Positions 36,006 to 49,300 are shown, numbered from the stretch's first letter. The stretch is DNA of 64,000 nucleotides from Talpa occidentalis (GCF_014898055.3 NW_026555331.1:109551194-109615193), one strand, 5' to 3'. Notes: generated by a model not told the origin, from the letters alone. Numbers and translations are program-made.

Positions 36006-36223
36006 TTTTTGAATACAACTCCTGAGGTGGTGTGGTTTGAATATTTGGACAAAAAAATCCCTGCTGGGCTCTCCCAGAGTGTGTACTCTGTCTTAGCAAC
36101 ATCACCTCTAGCAACTAAAGGGAATCACATTGTTTTCTTCTCACTCTGCTATTGATACATTTGCAATAATACAACTGCAAGCAGAAAGAGGAATTAAGAG
36201 GAGAAGCAGAAAGAGGAATTAAG

Positions 36224-38998
36224 CTCTCTTCTGATTAGGGGCTTAGATTGTTCCCTTGCATTTTTTGAGAGACATTCATTGACTAAAGCAGTAATATTTA
36301 GTTACATGGCAGTCAGAGGTGGTGTTTGTGAGAAGCCAGTTTAAATTTCTTAGGTGTAACTTTTTTGCAAGGTTCCCTTTGAGTAGAGGTTTCGATACAC
36401 TGTTGGAACAGAAACAGTTCTGCAAACTCTTGTTTACTGTGATTCCTTTTATCCCACAAATTTCTCAAGAAAAAAGTCAAAACTGTGTGTGCTGCTTTAC
36501 TCTCTCCCAAATGAGTCATTATAATCCCCATTGTCTTTACCAAAAGCAGTCAACATAACATAAAAATAAAAATGGTAACAGCAGTAAAAGTAGCAGAACT
36601 CATAACAGCAGCTATAGCCATATAACTCATCTGCTGTGGGCTTTCTTGATGCCAGGAATCTTGCTAAATGTCCTATGTAACGTATTCACTGAATTCTCAC
36701 AACCCATGGTATATCTTTCCGCCTGGAATTGGCTTCTATTTTCATCTGTGTTTATCTAAATTCCACCATTCTTTAAGGCTTTTCTGGGGTTGCTTCCTCT
36801 ATGAAGCCCTCCTGGATTCATCTCTCCTCTGAGTGCCAGTAATGTCATGGAGTGTACCTCTCTTTCTTCCACTTTATCCAACTTTACCTTAAACTGCTAT
36901 TTCAGTATGTGTTGGGCAAAAGTGGAACAGTCATTAAGCTCCTGTGTGAAAGAAATGCTTTCTGTCGGCTTCATATTCTCTCAAGAATCTGGCACTGCAA
37001 CAGACATGCTTAATAAACAGTTACTGTCTAACCAAGGGTGGTGATCTGCTCTTGTCAATGGCCTCTGTTTTGCCATAGCAGGCAATAGAAAGCTGGCTTT
37101 CTCTGTGTCAGAGGTGGAGGTCTGGTTAACAACACCACATGTGAGTTGCTGCCTTGCCTGGTCTCTACCAGTTGTCTGCACCAAGGCACATTCTCTACAT
37201 TTGCATTCAATTTATCCTTATCCCATTTTTCAAGCCAATGTGACCAAGGTAAGTTATAGATTTCCACAGGCAGTGTATGGGATTAGTGTGATACCAAGGG
37301 TGGGTGTCTGGTTTACCCTGAGTAACCTGCACCCACTGTGCTGCAGCCTTACCCACTCTTAGCTGTCTTGCTCAGGCCACATTCCTGGACTTCTAGCTTG
37401 GTTTCCTACCCAGAACTCCAGTTCTCCTCTGAGCCCCAATGCTCTGTTGGTGGCAGGACATAAGGCATCCGTCTCTAGATTTTACTATTCCTTCCTTCAC
37501 ACGCTTATGGTCTGTTCCACCTTCCCGTCTGTAACCCCCAATCCTTGCCCCTGCCCCTCTACAATTCTAGCCTACTCTGCATGTCCTTGGATATCGGCAT
37601 GGGGGTTATCGGGTGAGTTCAACAATCTCTTCCTCTATCATGGACTTCATAAAACTAACTTATTTAGGTTTAAGTTTCTCAGTTCAGACCCTTCACACTT
37701 TCAGTTTCCTGAAACTGTTTTTCAGTTTCTCAGTTTCCTTCACAATTTCTAATTTCTCGTATGTTCAAGGTCCCATCCAGTTCGACTCCTCCATTCCTAG
37801 CCACCAGCATTAAGGAATAATATGGTCTTCAAGAAACTACCAGAAATTTTCAAGGAGGATGGGACCTGAATCATCAGAAAATAAGTGGGGAACCTGAATA
37901 GAAAGCTATCCAAATGGAAGACAAAGATGAAACTCTTCACAATGGCCTTTAATTTTTGCCAGTGAATTTGCTAGCAATGTATCTGGAATCATTGATTCTT
38001 AAAAATGAGAAAATTAATTCAAAGTAACTGGGAGGGAAACCTGTCTGAATTATTAAATTGCCTAAATTACAAAATAATGCAAATGTACTCAGTTTTATTA
38101 TTCTTAGGTGAGGGGAGAAACATGAATGAAGATTTCTAAATAGCACCTAATGATGATCTTTTATTGAATCTCCTTCAGTGGATAGGTATAACTGATACAC
38201 AATTAGGTTATTATTTATATGTAAACGGTTGCTTCTAAGTGCTTGAGGGTGACTGGACAGTTTATTTCCTTTGTTTGTGTACCCTCCTGCCTGCTGTCTT
38301 ACTGTTGATTTTCTTAACAGTTTTCAATTTCCTAACACCTTTCTCTATTACTGTAACACAAAAAATTCCAGTTCAACCAGTGTCCCAATATTTCATACTG
38401 GGCCTTAGTAAGAGCTCAGTTGAAGAAGATTAAGGGTCTGTGCATCTCATTTCAGAGAACATCACCAGAGACCAACCTTTAGACCAATAAAGTGATCATC
38501 GCTAGAACCCCTCCCTGCTTTCTTGAGTTGTCATCTTGTCCCATCCTATCATTTTGAGACTTGCTTGTTTCTCTTCTCTCCTTAGATCTCAGAGCAAGGT
38601 CAGTGACACCCATCCTCACATCCAAGACTCTGGCTTCTGACTTTTCAGTGTATCTCCTGCAAATGACAAAAAGGGGTCTTGCATTTCCATCATGCATTTC
38701 TTTGTCCTCTTCTATTTAGTTTCAGTTAACATATTCTTTCTGAGTGTCTACAGTTGAATATTGCTGCTGTTCAAAAGGAAATTACTCTTTGCTTTGCTCA
38801 GTTAAATAATTACTAAAGCTTTGTTATTTGCTGTGTGTTTCTGCTATGCTAGAGGTCCAATCCCTAACACCGGGTGAGCTCTACCATGCAATTCATTCCA
38901 TGTCATTGAGAAGGGCCCAGCTGCAGTTGGTTGGGTCCACAGGATGTCATGCAACTCCCGTGCTATGCACTCTACTGCGTGAAAAAGAACACTCTCAT
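36224..38998. other. NPSR1 intron 1 segment; no further gene recognised
   Basis: Mostly unique-looking sequence with a MIR-like trace at 36,610-36,700 (antisense). Upstream exons of the antisense transcript, if any, should lie here or beyond, but none could be called. Confidence 0.5.
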
Positions 38999-39097
38999 GT
39001 TTGGAAGAACACAGGGTAGACAGTTTTTGTTTTCAAATTATGTTACTGAGATAAAGTTGGTTTACATTGTTGTATCTTTGGGACTTACAAGTTTAAA
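38999..39097 (+). repeat. Left arm of a 99-bp inverted repeat
   Basis: This arm is the reverse complement of 39,856-39,954 with only three mismatches in 99 bp (about 97%). It begins GTTTGGAAGAACA and ends GTTTAAA. Outside these points the match stops abruptly on both sides. Part of the arm resembles an old antisense L1 3' end, but this does not explain the mirrored copy. Confidence 0.9.
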
Positions 39098-39855
39098 ACT
39101 ACGATGGCAGGGAATTTATTGAGTTAATTCAGAGTACATTCTGTCAGTGTAGAGTTTTTCAACATTCAAAGAGTTTTCCCATTTTCTGTTTCAAGGGAGG
39201 TATCTTAAGTGTGTTCACAGGTAAGGGCTGGAAGGGATGCAATCCCGCCTCAGGGGTTCAACCTGAGGAAGAATCTTGGCAAGCTGATGTCAGCTGAGAT
39301 GAAGAATCTTATCTAGCCTTCAGAAGTGGTCCTCCTTGCTCCAGACCTTTGTTCAGATCCCCATACAGCCCAGATCAAGTGCCCATTGCTTGCTCCTGCA
39401 GTGTCCTTTTGTCACATTTCCTTCAAGTACAAAGATGCTCACATTACCCTCCTCCCCTCTGTTAATCCTGTCTGAATTTCTGTGTAGCGGCTGGGAATGA
39501 AAGACTTGTCTGCTTACTGCCCAGCCCAACCCTAGGCTGCAGAGAACACTGTCATTGCCTCTGGGCCACAGGGCCATCATAACTGTACAACACCTGCCTC
39601 ATGGTAGCTGGGGAAACCGCAGAGGCTGCCGTTCCATGGTCCCCACCCAGTGAGTGAACCTCAGCAGTCTTCTAATCTTGTGCTCCCACATATAGTGGGC
39701 ATTGTCTCTTCCTCTCTTTTGTGCTAACAAAAGATGGCATTGAAGGGCTCAATGCCATGTCTTCTAATCAGTGTCGAAGTTTCCTCTTAATCTGTACCAT
39801 CTAACCCACATCCTCATTGCTCTGTCAGCAGAAAACTGATGTACATTTGTAGAGG

Positions 39856-39954
39856 TTTAAACCTGTAAGTCCCAAAGATAGAACAATGTAAACCAACTTT
39901 ATCTCAGTAACATAATTTGAAAACAAAAACTGTCTACCCTCTGTTCTTCCAAAC
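39856..39954 (-). repeat. Right arm of the 99-bp inverted repeat
   Basis: Reverse complement of the left arm, starting TTTAAAC and ending TGTTCTTCCAAAC. The spacer between arms is 758 bp of unrecognised, moderately G+C-rich sequence. No direct repeat flanks the outer edges, so it is not clearly a DNA transposon. Confidence 0.9.
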
Positions 39955-40419
39955 TTATTATTCCAGGCTCTGTGATCTGAATGCCCTAAAATCTCTTGCA
40001 AGGGAAAAAGCCATTTCTCTTCAAGCTATTTATGATATCCTCCATGACACATTCTGAAAGCCAATGTTTGCTTGTCTGCATTGATAGAGTAAAAATTGTA
40101 CCCTGAGGGGTACAGCTTTCTGGCTGCCTAGGCTGAGGGAGGTTTTATCAAGGATGTGGGAAGGCGCACATCCATTAATGCTTGAAAATGTCACCCTGTC
40201 ATGCTCGAAATAATTTCCTGTTGATATAGTGGGTCAGAATGTTTCAAGCCATACACTCAAGTGGATAAAAAATGTAACTTATTTTTCTGTAGCTCAACTT
40301 AACTTCTCTCTGGACCTCTCAGTCCATCTGATTGCAGAATTGGTAGCCTAGTCATCTCTGGCTAACTCAGACTCTGAAATCTTCTCCACCATTTTAGTGA
40401 GGCACAGGCTCTAATACCA

Positions 40420-40630
40420 AACTGCTGGGGCTAAGTCACAGTGCCATCACGAGGTAGTATGTCACTTTGGACAGTTCATTTCTCTCTGTGCCTTGGCTTC
40501 TGCGTTAGAAAATGACACTGATTATGAAGTGTCTTTCAGAGGGTTGTTTTGAAAAGTTATGTGGCCGAATGCTAGTGAAGAACAGCAAACAGCCTGGAGG
40601 AAAGTGTTCAATAAATGTTAGCTTTTCTAT
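40420..40630 (+). mobile_element. MIR relic
   Basis: Forward MIR: TTTGGACAGTTCATTTCTCT, CTTCTGCGTTAGAAAATG, and the end GTGTTCAATAAATGTTAGC. Confidence 0.65.
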
Positions 40631-41754
40631 TCCCAGTAATTAGTTGCTTTGTTTCCTCAAAGCTACTTACTTTCCTCAAAGGTGAGGAGCCACCATTTGC
40701 TTCTGAAGATTTGAAGAGAGATCTCTGTGGTTGAAGTGGTTCAGGACAGCTACAATATGCTTTAGGTCTTCTTAAAGAATGAAAACCAAATGAGCAAATT
40801 TTAAGATCTGATTGGCCCTATAAAATGATTCATGTGTTGGGTGGCAGACACCCCATCTAGCAAGTAGAAGGAGCTCTGAGGAGCTGTACAACAATGAGAA
40901 GGCTTTCACAGACAGAAAAGAGGTGCAGTAAAAAAATCAAGAATTGTTTCAGGTTAGTTTACCTTCACCCACCTTTGAAGGGGGTACAAGGGGTTTACCA
41001 GGGTGTTTACCTTGTTAGTACTGAACTGGAAATGCCAAGTTTCCCAGTTGCTGTTTACATTCCTGAGACAAATAGAAACTGCAGTTAGATTAGATGTTAA
41101 ATCTCGTTTGGTGACATGGATTTTAGCACAAATGACTATTGGGGGTCTGTTGTCTCCTTTTTTTAACAGTCCTCAACAGTGGTAGTGAATTTAACTATCC
41201 CTTTAACTTCTATTAGACCACAGAAAAATATAGAATATAGATTTAAAATAAGTAATTACTATAGAATATATAACTATTTTATCTATATGAAATATAGAAC
41301 ATATAGAGCTAAATATATAGGTAGAATACATATGGAAGAAGAGAGCTTGGGGGTATTCTATTTCTTCCTTTATAGTTCTGATACAACAGGGCCCACTACA
41401 TGATGATTATTTACAGAGATGGGAAATGTTACCTTCTCCATAGACAGTAGGGATGGGCTTCTATTGTGGCAAAAATATTTTCTAGGTCACAAGATGGCAA
41501 AATCACCCAAGGTCATGATGAATTCATTCAGGACTAATCAGGGCTTTTTATTTCTCATCTAAGCTATAGTGATACATCTCTTCTCTTGTTAGCACTTTAC
41601 AGTTTACAGCATGATACAGTTCACAGATCTCAGTTGAACCGCCCATCAACTGTAGGATAGTCTAAAAGTAGCATTCATTTTTCTTTTAACCAGGTGTGAA
41701 CATGAAATCTGACAGAAGTTTAAGGTGTGAAACTTCCTTAAAAATAAATAAAAT

Positions 41755-41795
41755 AAGGAGGAAGGAAGGAAGAAAAAGGAAGAAAAAAAAGGAAT
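41755..41795. repeat. Purine-rich (GGAA/A) stretch
   Basis: A run of GGAAGGAAGAAAAAGGAAG-type purines. Confidence 0.85.
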
Positions 41796-42009
41796 CTGAT
41801 GCAACTGCTGATGTTAGTCACAATAGATTAGGTTCTGAAACACTAAAACTAAACACTGAATCACAACAATTTAATACATCAGAGGTTTATTTCTCTCTCA
41901 CTTCACAGTTGCAAGCAGGTCAACGTGTACCCTGTCTTATAAAACAAGTGGTTTCCAAGGGAGATGACAAGCCTTCTCTTATCTACTTTGGCCTGAAATG
42001 ACATATGAA

Positions 42010-42900
42010 TTTGACTTGGATTCCACTGGCAAGAATTAATTAGCAGATGGGCATAGAAAACGTAGCTAAACAGATTACCAAAAAATAAGCTCAAGAAAAC
42101 ATGCGCCACTTACTTCATCATCAGGAAAATGCAAAATAAAACCATAATCAAATACCACCATATCCTTATTAGCATAGCTAGAGCAAAAAAATATGCTAAC
42201 AATATCAAGCACTCACAGGGATGTGAATCATCTAGAACCACATATATTAGTGATAGCAAGGCAAAATGGTCAAAAAAAATTTTAGAAAACTTTTTGCCAT
42301 TTTCATATAAAGTTAAGTATGCATTTATTATACAGTCCAGAAATCTACTCTTAGGTACTTGCCCGAGGGAAATAAAACATGTGTCTACACAAAGCCTGTA
42401 TGTGAATACTGACTTTATTTGAAAATTGCCAAAAATGGGAAACCACCCAAACATCTTACAAGGAAAATGGGTAAACAAATTGTAGTATATCCATACAATA
42501 AAATATTAATTAGCAATACAAGGATAATAATAAATAGGAATTAACTTACAAAGACACATAACTGCATGGATGAATTTGAAGTGCGGTGTGCTACGTGAAA
42601 TGAGCCAGACTCAAAGTGATGCATACTATAATGATTTCATTGACATGATGTTGAAGAAAAGACAAAACCCCCTAAGGGCAGATAACAAACTTGTGGTTGC
42701 CAAGAGCTGGGAGTGGAGTGAGGGATTGCTAACAAAAGGGCACATGGGAATCTTTTTAGATGATAGAACTAGTTTATATTTTCATGGTAGACAGTCACAT
42801 TTGTCAAAACTCATAGAACTGCACATTAAAAGGATGAATTTTCCTCTGTGTAAATTGTACCTTAATAAAAAATGTATTATAGAGAAAATTATGTCATGAA
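42010..42900 (+). mobile_element. Old LINE-1 3' end
   Basis: A forward match to the L1 ORF2 C-terminus and 3' UTR as found in old mammalian subfamilies: the segments AAATACCACCATATCC, CAAAAATGGGAAACCACCC and AAACTTGTGGTTGCCAAGAG, and the end TTGTACCTTAATAAAAAA, appear in order. Diverged and non-coding. Confidence 0.75.
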
Positions 42901-45404
42901 CTTAATTTCAACAAAGTGTATTTCTTTAAAAGTTTTAAATCCCCATGTGACAGCATAGTGAAAGTATGAGGTCCTAGGAGGAGCTGAAATGGAATATAGA
43001 TTTAGATTTGTAGAGAATTGAAGATGAGTGGAGTTCCAAAAGCATCAAGTATGGATAAAAATGGACAGTGTGAAAGCTCTCACTTCACATAGTTCTCTGT
43101 TGAAATGTCACCTCCTCAAACATCTTCTTTGATTTATATGATGTAATAGTTTATGTCTATGCATTTGTTATCTATCTCAGTTTCTAGGACTATATCCATG
43201 AGAACAGGTGCTTCATCTCATTTCACTGCTGTCTCTAGTGCCAGCAACCATGCCTGGTCCAGATTAGACCTTACAACCTCTTGAAGAGTGAATGAACTGT
43301 TTCATTCACTGAGCATGGTGCTAGGCATTAATATAGGAAAAGGATTTAGGACACAACTCTAAGGGGTCTTATTCATTCTTCCTTATAGTTAAATTCAAGC
43401 ATTAGCCATGAATTTTGACTATATAATATTTAGTACTGATGAAGAATAACTATTATGTTATCAAAATTTTGGAAAACACCATCATGATTGAAAGGAGGCA
43501 TTAGATGAGCTTGCAGAAGGGGAGGGTGTATTTAGGAACAGGTCCTGAGTATATTCCTCTAGATAGCAGTGCTGTTCAGTTAACTCAATGGTTACTTCAA
43601 TCTCCTTCTCATTTTTCCAGCAAAATTCTCACTCATAGCTCTAGTCTCTCTTGAAGTCGAAGGTTGCAGTTTGGCAAGCTTAACTGGAAATCTATGAGAC
43701 TGTGGATAGAGTACTTTTACTCTTCTGGTAAAAAGAAAAAAATATGACTGACTTTTTCATCCCTCCCCATTTTTCTGCCTTGAATTCAGACTCAATGCAT
43801 GAAGTGGCAACACCCATTTTGTGCAAGAAAAAGCCTAAGTAATGTTGACAAATTGAGGACAGTAGCCACTTACCTTCAGTTTTCTAATTATAGAATAAAA
43901 GTCTTTCTTTATGCCACTATTAAGTGGAGTTTCTTTTACATTTGAGCCAAACAGTTTTCTAATTGATAGAAATATCAAATGCAAAGTAGATGTTAATAGC
44001 ACTGAAGTTAAGACCTTGAAAGTTGGCCACAGAGAATCGAACACACATTTCACTCCCTCCACACATGAGTGCCACGGCCGCAGGACTTGCTCCACTAGAG
44101 TTTCTTGTTCTGTCATTGTCTAAATTACAAAGGGATTTAATAGATTTTTACAAACATTGAGTCAGACTGGGTTGCATGTTCCTGAATAATGAGAAATTCT
44201 CCTCTTCTTCCCAAAGAAAATAGCTTGAAAAATTTTCAGAATGATTCTCTGTAGTCCAGATGACAAAGCTATTCACTTATGTAATCTTATTTTAAAAAAA
44301 TACTAAAAGCACTTTAAAAACATTACCTCATGTTTTTTCATGATGGTTCAATAAGATTTTTTAATTCCCTTCCTTCAATCATAAGGAATAACATCCTTTA
44401 CTGATGATAGTTTAAAACAACCATGGAAAGTGTGAGTTGGAGACATCGGCTCCGAACCCCGCAGCCAGCTCTGCTGTGGGTTTAGAAGAATGAGGATGTC
44501 CATGCAGGCTAGTGAAGTAAGGAAGGAGCCAATTCTCAGGTGGGAGGTGAGGTTTTAGGATAGAGAAGGAAGGAAGGAGACACTCATGGAAGATTTCTGC
44601 CCTCTAATCTCCTGGAAGGATCACCCCCAAGCCCAGAGAAGGTGAAAGACAGGGGAGGGGCTAATGTTCTTTCCCACAAAGACCAGCCTCACAGACTTCT
44701 GTCTACACAGATCCTTCATCTTCCCAGACTCTTGGCCCTCTTAGACTTACCCCCCGCCCCAGACTCTGCTCTTCCACACCCTGTAAGTACCAGCACTCTC
44801 CACCTCCACCTCTCCTTCCACACAGATTCCCCAGTCTCCCACATCCTTCACCCACCCTGACGATTCTCCCTACTGCTGAAGGTTGACTTCAACCGAGAGC
44901 ATTGAGTGATTTAGACAAGCAGAATTTATTCTGAAAGAAAACAATAGAAAAGTAGGCAGATCGAATGCATTCATGGTGAAAGCCATTTTACCTTCTAGAA
45001 TCCCAGATGCACAAACCCTCTCTATAACCTCTGGAGCACTAATGACCCCTTCAGTGACAGGATGCAAGACATGCTGAGCCCATAGGTTGCTGACTTCTGG
45101 ATGTTTGCACATTGTCTTCCTAAACTCCCGAACACATGTAAATGGGATTCTGAATTTTAGTGTTCACAGGGTGAATAAAATAGAAACACTCCAGAACTTT
45201 CCCCCTTTAGAGAGCTATTTTTGAAGGAAAGAGACAGTTCTACAGATAGAAATGGTTGTAGAGGAATAGGAAGTAAGCATAACCTTGACACGATTCATAA
45301 GAATTCAGATAAAGCTTTCCCTTGCTCCAGAAGCCATTCCTTTCCCAGCCTCTTCTGCATACCCTTACCCCAACCAGGGCATTCAGTTTGGACTTTGCAT
45401 GCTC
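42901..45404. other. NPSR1 intron 1 segment; no gene recognised
   Basis: AT-rich sequence, with a C-rich stretch at 44,720-44,860. No conserved exon was seen. Confidence 0.55.
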
Positions 45405-45535
45405 AATTTTATATATTTTTATATATATATAAATTTATAAATATATAAATTTATAAAAATAGTATACAAATTTATATAAATATTATATAAATTCATATAA
45501 ATATTATCTATATAAAAATATATATATTCTTTTGC
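45405..45535. repeat. AT-rich low-complexity stretch
   Basis: Almost pure A/T with repeated TATATAAATTTATA-like palindromic units; likely unstable or prone to cruciform formation. Confidence 0.9.
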
Positions 45536-45920
45536 CTGCTTTTCCCCAGTCCTCCTTTCATCTCAAAACTTTTTTCCTCAATAATTTGATTCCAAATATT
45601 AGCACAAAAGTCACCCTGAGGAAATGAGACTCAGCCCCCTTAGCCGTCCATGGCTACTTGCATTTATAAAGAGGACTTTGCTTAATGCTATAAAGCTCTT
45701 CTGTCTAGAGCATCCGGGCAAGGAAGAAGGCGGTCCAGGATCTAGAGGGGCTGGTGGCGTTCCTAAGCGGCAGGAAAGAAGGGTTCACTCACTCCGCCCC
45801 GCTTCCAGCGCCTGAGATCCCTCTTGCTTCTCTGCTGGGCTGGAGCCATGACTCCTGCAAGACCTGCAGTGCCCTAGGCTCCACATTAAATGCTAGATCT
45901 CCCCATAACACTCAGAATTC

Positions 45921-45924
<4 letters not shown>

Positions 45925-45955
<31 letters not shown>
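45925..45955. repeat. (CA)n microsatellite
   Basis: An uninterrupted CA run of about 15 units in NPSR1 intron 1; likely polymorphic. Confidence 0.95.
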
Positions 45956-45957
<2 letters not shown>

Positions 45958-46283
45958 AGCTAAAGTGTTTACTCAAGGATGCTATATGCAACTCCTAATT
46001 TAATAAAAATGAAAGGGAATATTGTTAGTGACCAATGCAAATTTCCTTTCTTTCATTTAGTTTTGTGGATCTTTGCCCTTGGCGACACATAGCAACCCAT
46101 GAAATAGAAGATACTCTCTTGATTGAGAGTAAATCTAATTCCCTTTCCAATGAACTTAGTCCCTTTTGAGAATCGTTTTGCCTCGTTGGGATAAAAAATG
46201 TGTATTCAAGAATACAGAAATTACTAATGCAAAATAAAATTTAGAATAATTTCTTGAATGCTAGCCCTGCCAAGCTTTATACA

Positions 46284-46284
46284 T

Positions 46285-46328
<44 letters not shown>
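46284..46328. repeat. (AC)n microsatellite
   Basis: An AC run with one interruption (ACAAAC), about 22 units in total. Confidence 0.95.
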
Positions 46329-46331
<3 letters not shown>

Positions 46332-49300
46332 CCTTCATTACTCAGGTTAAGCTAGGTTATGATGTGGAAGCAAATAACCAAGCATTATCAGGGAGTTAAA
46401 ATATTATTTATTTCCTGCTTGTGCCACATGTTTATTATAAATTAAAGGAAACTGTTTATTTAGTAACTTAGTGCCCCAGGCTGAAGAAGTTTCATCTCAA
46501 CACATTTCCATAATATCAGAATCAGTATCAAATAGAGAATAATGAAGCTGCCACTGGATTTTTCAACCTCTGCCCAGAAATGACACATATCACCTTTGCC
46601 CATCATTCATTTGCCAAAATAAATTCATAGTCAGATCAGATATCAATGAAGCAGAGAGACATAATCTTCCTTCTAGGAAAGGCAGGGGATCCTGACCCAG
46701 GGACTGGCCCCTACTGGGTTAACCAGGGCTCCTGGGCATAGATCCAACTCCATCAAAATCCAAGAGACTGAGGTCAGAGTGATGCTCAGAGTCAGGAGAC
46801 TGTTGGCCTCCAAGAGGCTTCCATGGAGTGACGGATCACAGATGGAGGGGCTGGTGTCTGACCCCGGGCAGCTAAGGCTTGCAAGACTCAGAGAGCATGT
46901 AGGACGTGGAATGCAGGGAAGTCAACCAGAGGGCAAATGGAAACCAAGACTGGTGATCAGCTGAATGAAGTGGGTGAGCAGTAATTCATTAGCCTTTTAA
47001 ACGCTGCTGAACATCTACCCAGTGCACAGGTTAGATGCAGAGGAAATAAAACTGTCAGGAGTAGCAGTTTAAGATGAAATCCCTGGAAACCTCATCCTGA
47101 AGGCCTTTCATGCCCCTTTACCCTACCTGTTCTCATGTATCCGGAGTTCAGCTCCACACCCTGACCCTTGCATCTACTTCTGCTCTTCCATTTTCTGTCC
47201 TCCCTCGCCTCCCCCCATTTCTTTTAGGTACTTGAACTTGAGACTCCTAGATGGACTGGAAACTGCAGGTTGAAGGTTAATTTCGGCTGAGATGGTCATT
47301 CAGGAGGAAGATTTCTTAGACATTTCCCCCTGTTTTTTAATAACTCCAGACAGAAAATGAATTCCTGCAGCCTCATTTTTTAAATGTGTGGATTATCAGG
47401 AAGAATTTTCTTGGTGTTTTTGTTGCATAGTAGTTACTTTGGTTTATGCTACATTGTAGAGAATTGGACCTAATTTACCAATATGTTAGTTTTCAATATT
47501 TCAAGATTCTAGAGCTCAAATAGCAATTTAAATGTTAATCTCAGTTCTTGATCTATAGCAGATGCTTCATTTGTTTGTTCAACAAATATTAATTACTACC
47601 TAGACTTGAAACCCAGTGGGTTTTTAGATAATTTCTAACATCTGTGCTTTGGCATATTATGGGAATTCAGATGGAATCCTGAATTTAGTTGTCTCAAAGC
47701 TTCCAATACACCTTATTTGTGATTAATCTGGTGTCTTCTTTTAATCTGAAAATGAAATCAGTAGAGATTCACATTGAAATAAATGTGGAACTTTGACTAC
47801 TCTGTTTCTGGTGAAATCTGATTTACTAGTAGCCAGAAAGATGACAGAAAGTCACACAAATAGTAGTCCTGGATGAAGAAGCTGAAGGTACTGTATTCTT
47901 TCCTCTTTCATGATGGTGTAGAGAGGAGGGCAAAGGTACTTTGGGCTATGACGGCGAATCTTTTCTCCTGCAAGTGAACTCTTCTAATTTGGAGCAATGA
48001 TCAGAATGGACCAAACCTGATTGGTTTTCAGGACACAGGTCCAGTTTCTCATTATAAGCCTTTCCCTGCCCTGTGACTACACACCTCGTGTACATGAATG
48101 GCTCCTACCCATGCTCACTAACCTGAGTTTTTCCCTCTTTCTTCACTTACACTGTTTCCAGGCACTAATTACTTGTATTCATTTCTTTCTATCTCAACTC
48201 ACACAGTCATTTCTCCAGGGTACAGCTCTTGACTAACCATACTATCCCCTCCTTAGGTTCTACTGCAAGTCCCCTATTTGAGAGTCTATGTCTCCAGTAT
48301 AGTTTTTCACATTGGAATAGTTTGATCACTTATCTCCCTTTACCATTAGTCTATGAACTCCATGTCTTGGCCTTCCTTCTATCCTCAGAGTATATTGAAT
48401 TCTGCTACTGAATCTCAATGAATTTGATTATACAGCCTGCAGATGTGTACAGTCATGTTCACAGCTCCATAATTTCCAGAATGGTTTCATGCTTCTGACC
48501 TGAATATCATTTCTGCACCAACATATACGCCAAGACTCTCCCCTAGGGATAAATGTTTCCCCTATTTTACATGAGCTTCACAGATTGACTCACAGTCCTG
48601 CTGTCAACCTCAACACACCAGAGCAGTGACACCTCCCATCCTATCCACATTCTCTATCCATGCAGCTATCAGCTTGACCTGCCAGCCCCTAGTCAGTGCA
48701 ATAATATTCCTGTTCTTGACCCATATTAAACTGACATGAAAAGCCTTACAAATATATAAAGTTAACATTCACACCTATATGTAGTTTTATGTAATTTTCT
48801 TATATTTTATAATCGTGACTAATTAGAAAGTTTTGCATATTTATTTTCAGAATTCACTATTAGAAATTAAGCCTATCCCAGGTAATCCAAGATCGAATTC
48901 TCATAGCTTTAAGTAAAACAATTAGAAAAGATGACTGCATTTAGGTAGTTGTGATGAGAATACTTAAACTGTATTTGGAAGGGTGTCTCCCAGGTAGAAT
49001 GGTAGGGGAAAAAAATGCAAATTTTCAAACGAGGCATCACCAGGAGGAGATGGGTTAGGGTCGGAAGCAAAGGCGGCCACTCCTGAGCAAGCCCAGGCCC
49101 ACCTCCATGCCTCTTGTTTGGCTATTGCAGGCTGTTAACCACTTCGGAGCTGCTGTAGCAGCAGGTGGGGCAAGACGGGGAGAAATTGGGAGTAAGTCCT
49201 AAAAATGAGGTTCCAGACCCTCTTAACGTACCTCAGTCTCCCAGGCTAATTAAGCACCTTCAGGAATCCAAAGCTTTACAGTCTGCTCCTGCCTGTCTTA

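Larger units (their letters stand above)
35725..36174 (-). other. Predicted terminal exon of an antisense transcript
   Basis: Read on the minus strand, a long pyrimidine-rich tract ends ttctgcttgcag, with the exon starting at 36,174. The tract is extended by a tandem duplication at 36,181-36,223. The exon then has about 169 nt of 5' UTR, the 50-codon ORF, about 100 nt of 3' UTR and an AATAAA signal; the 3' end near 35,725 is a guess from the usual spacing. In human the NPSR1 locus has a multi-exon antisense RNA (NPSR1-AS1/AAA1); whether this exon belongs to its counterpart is unknown. No upstream exon was identified. Confidence 0.45.

Noticed and set aside
39001..39954. Calling the inverted repeat a hAT or mariner element
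   Set aside because: No 8-bp or TA target duplication could be found at the outer edges and the terminal bases do not fit, so only the inverted repeat is reported.
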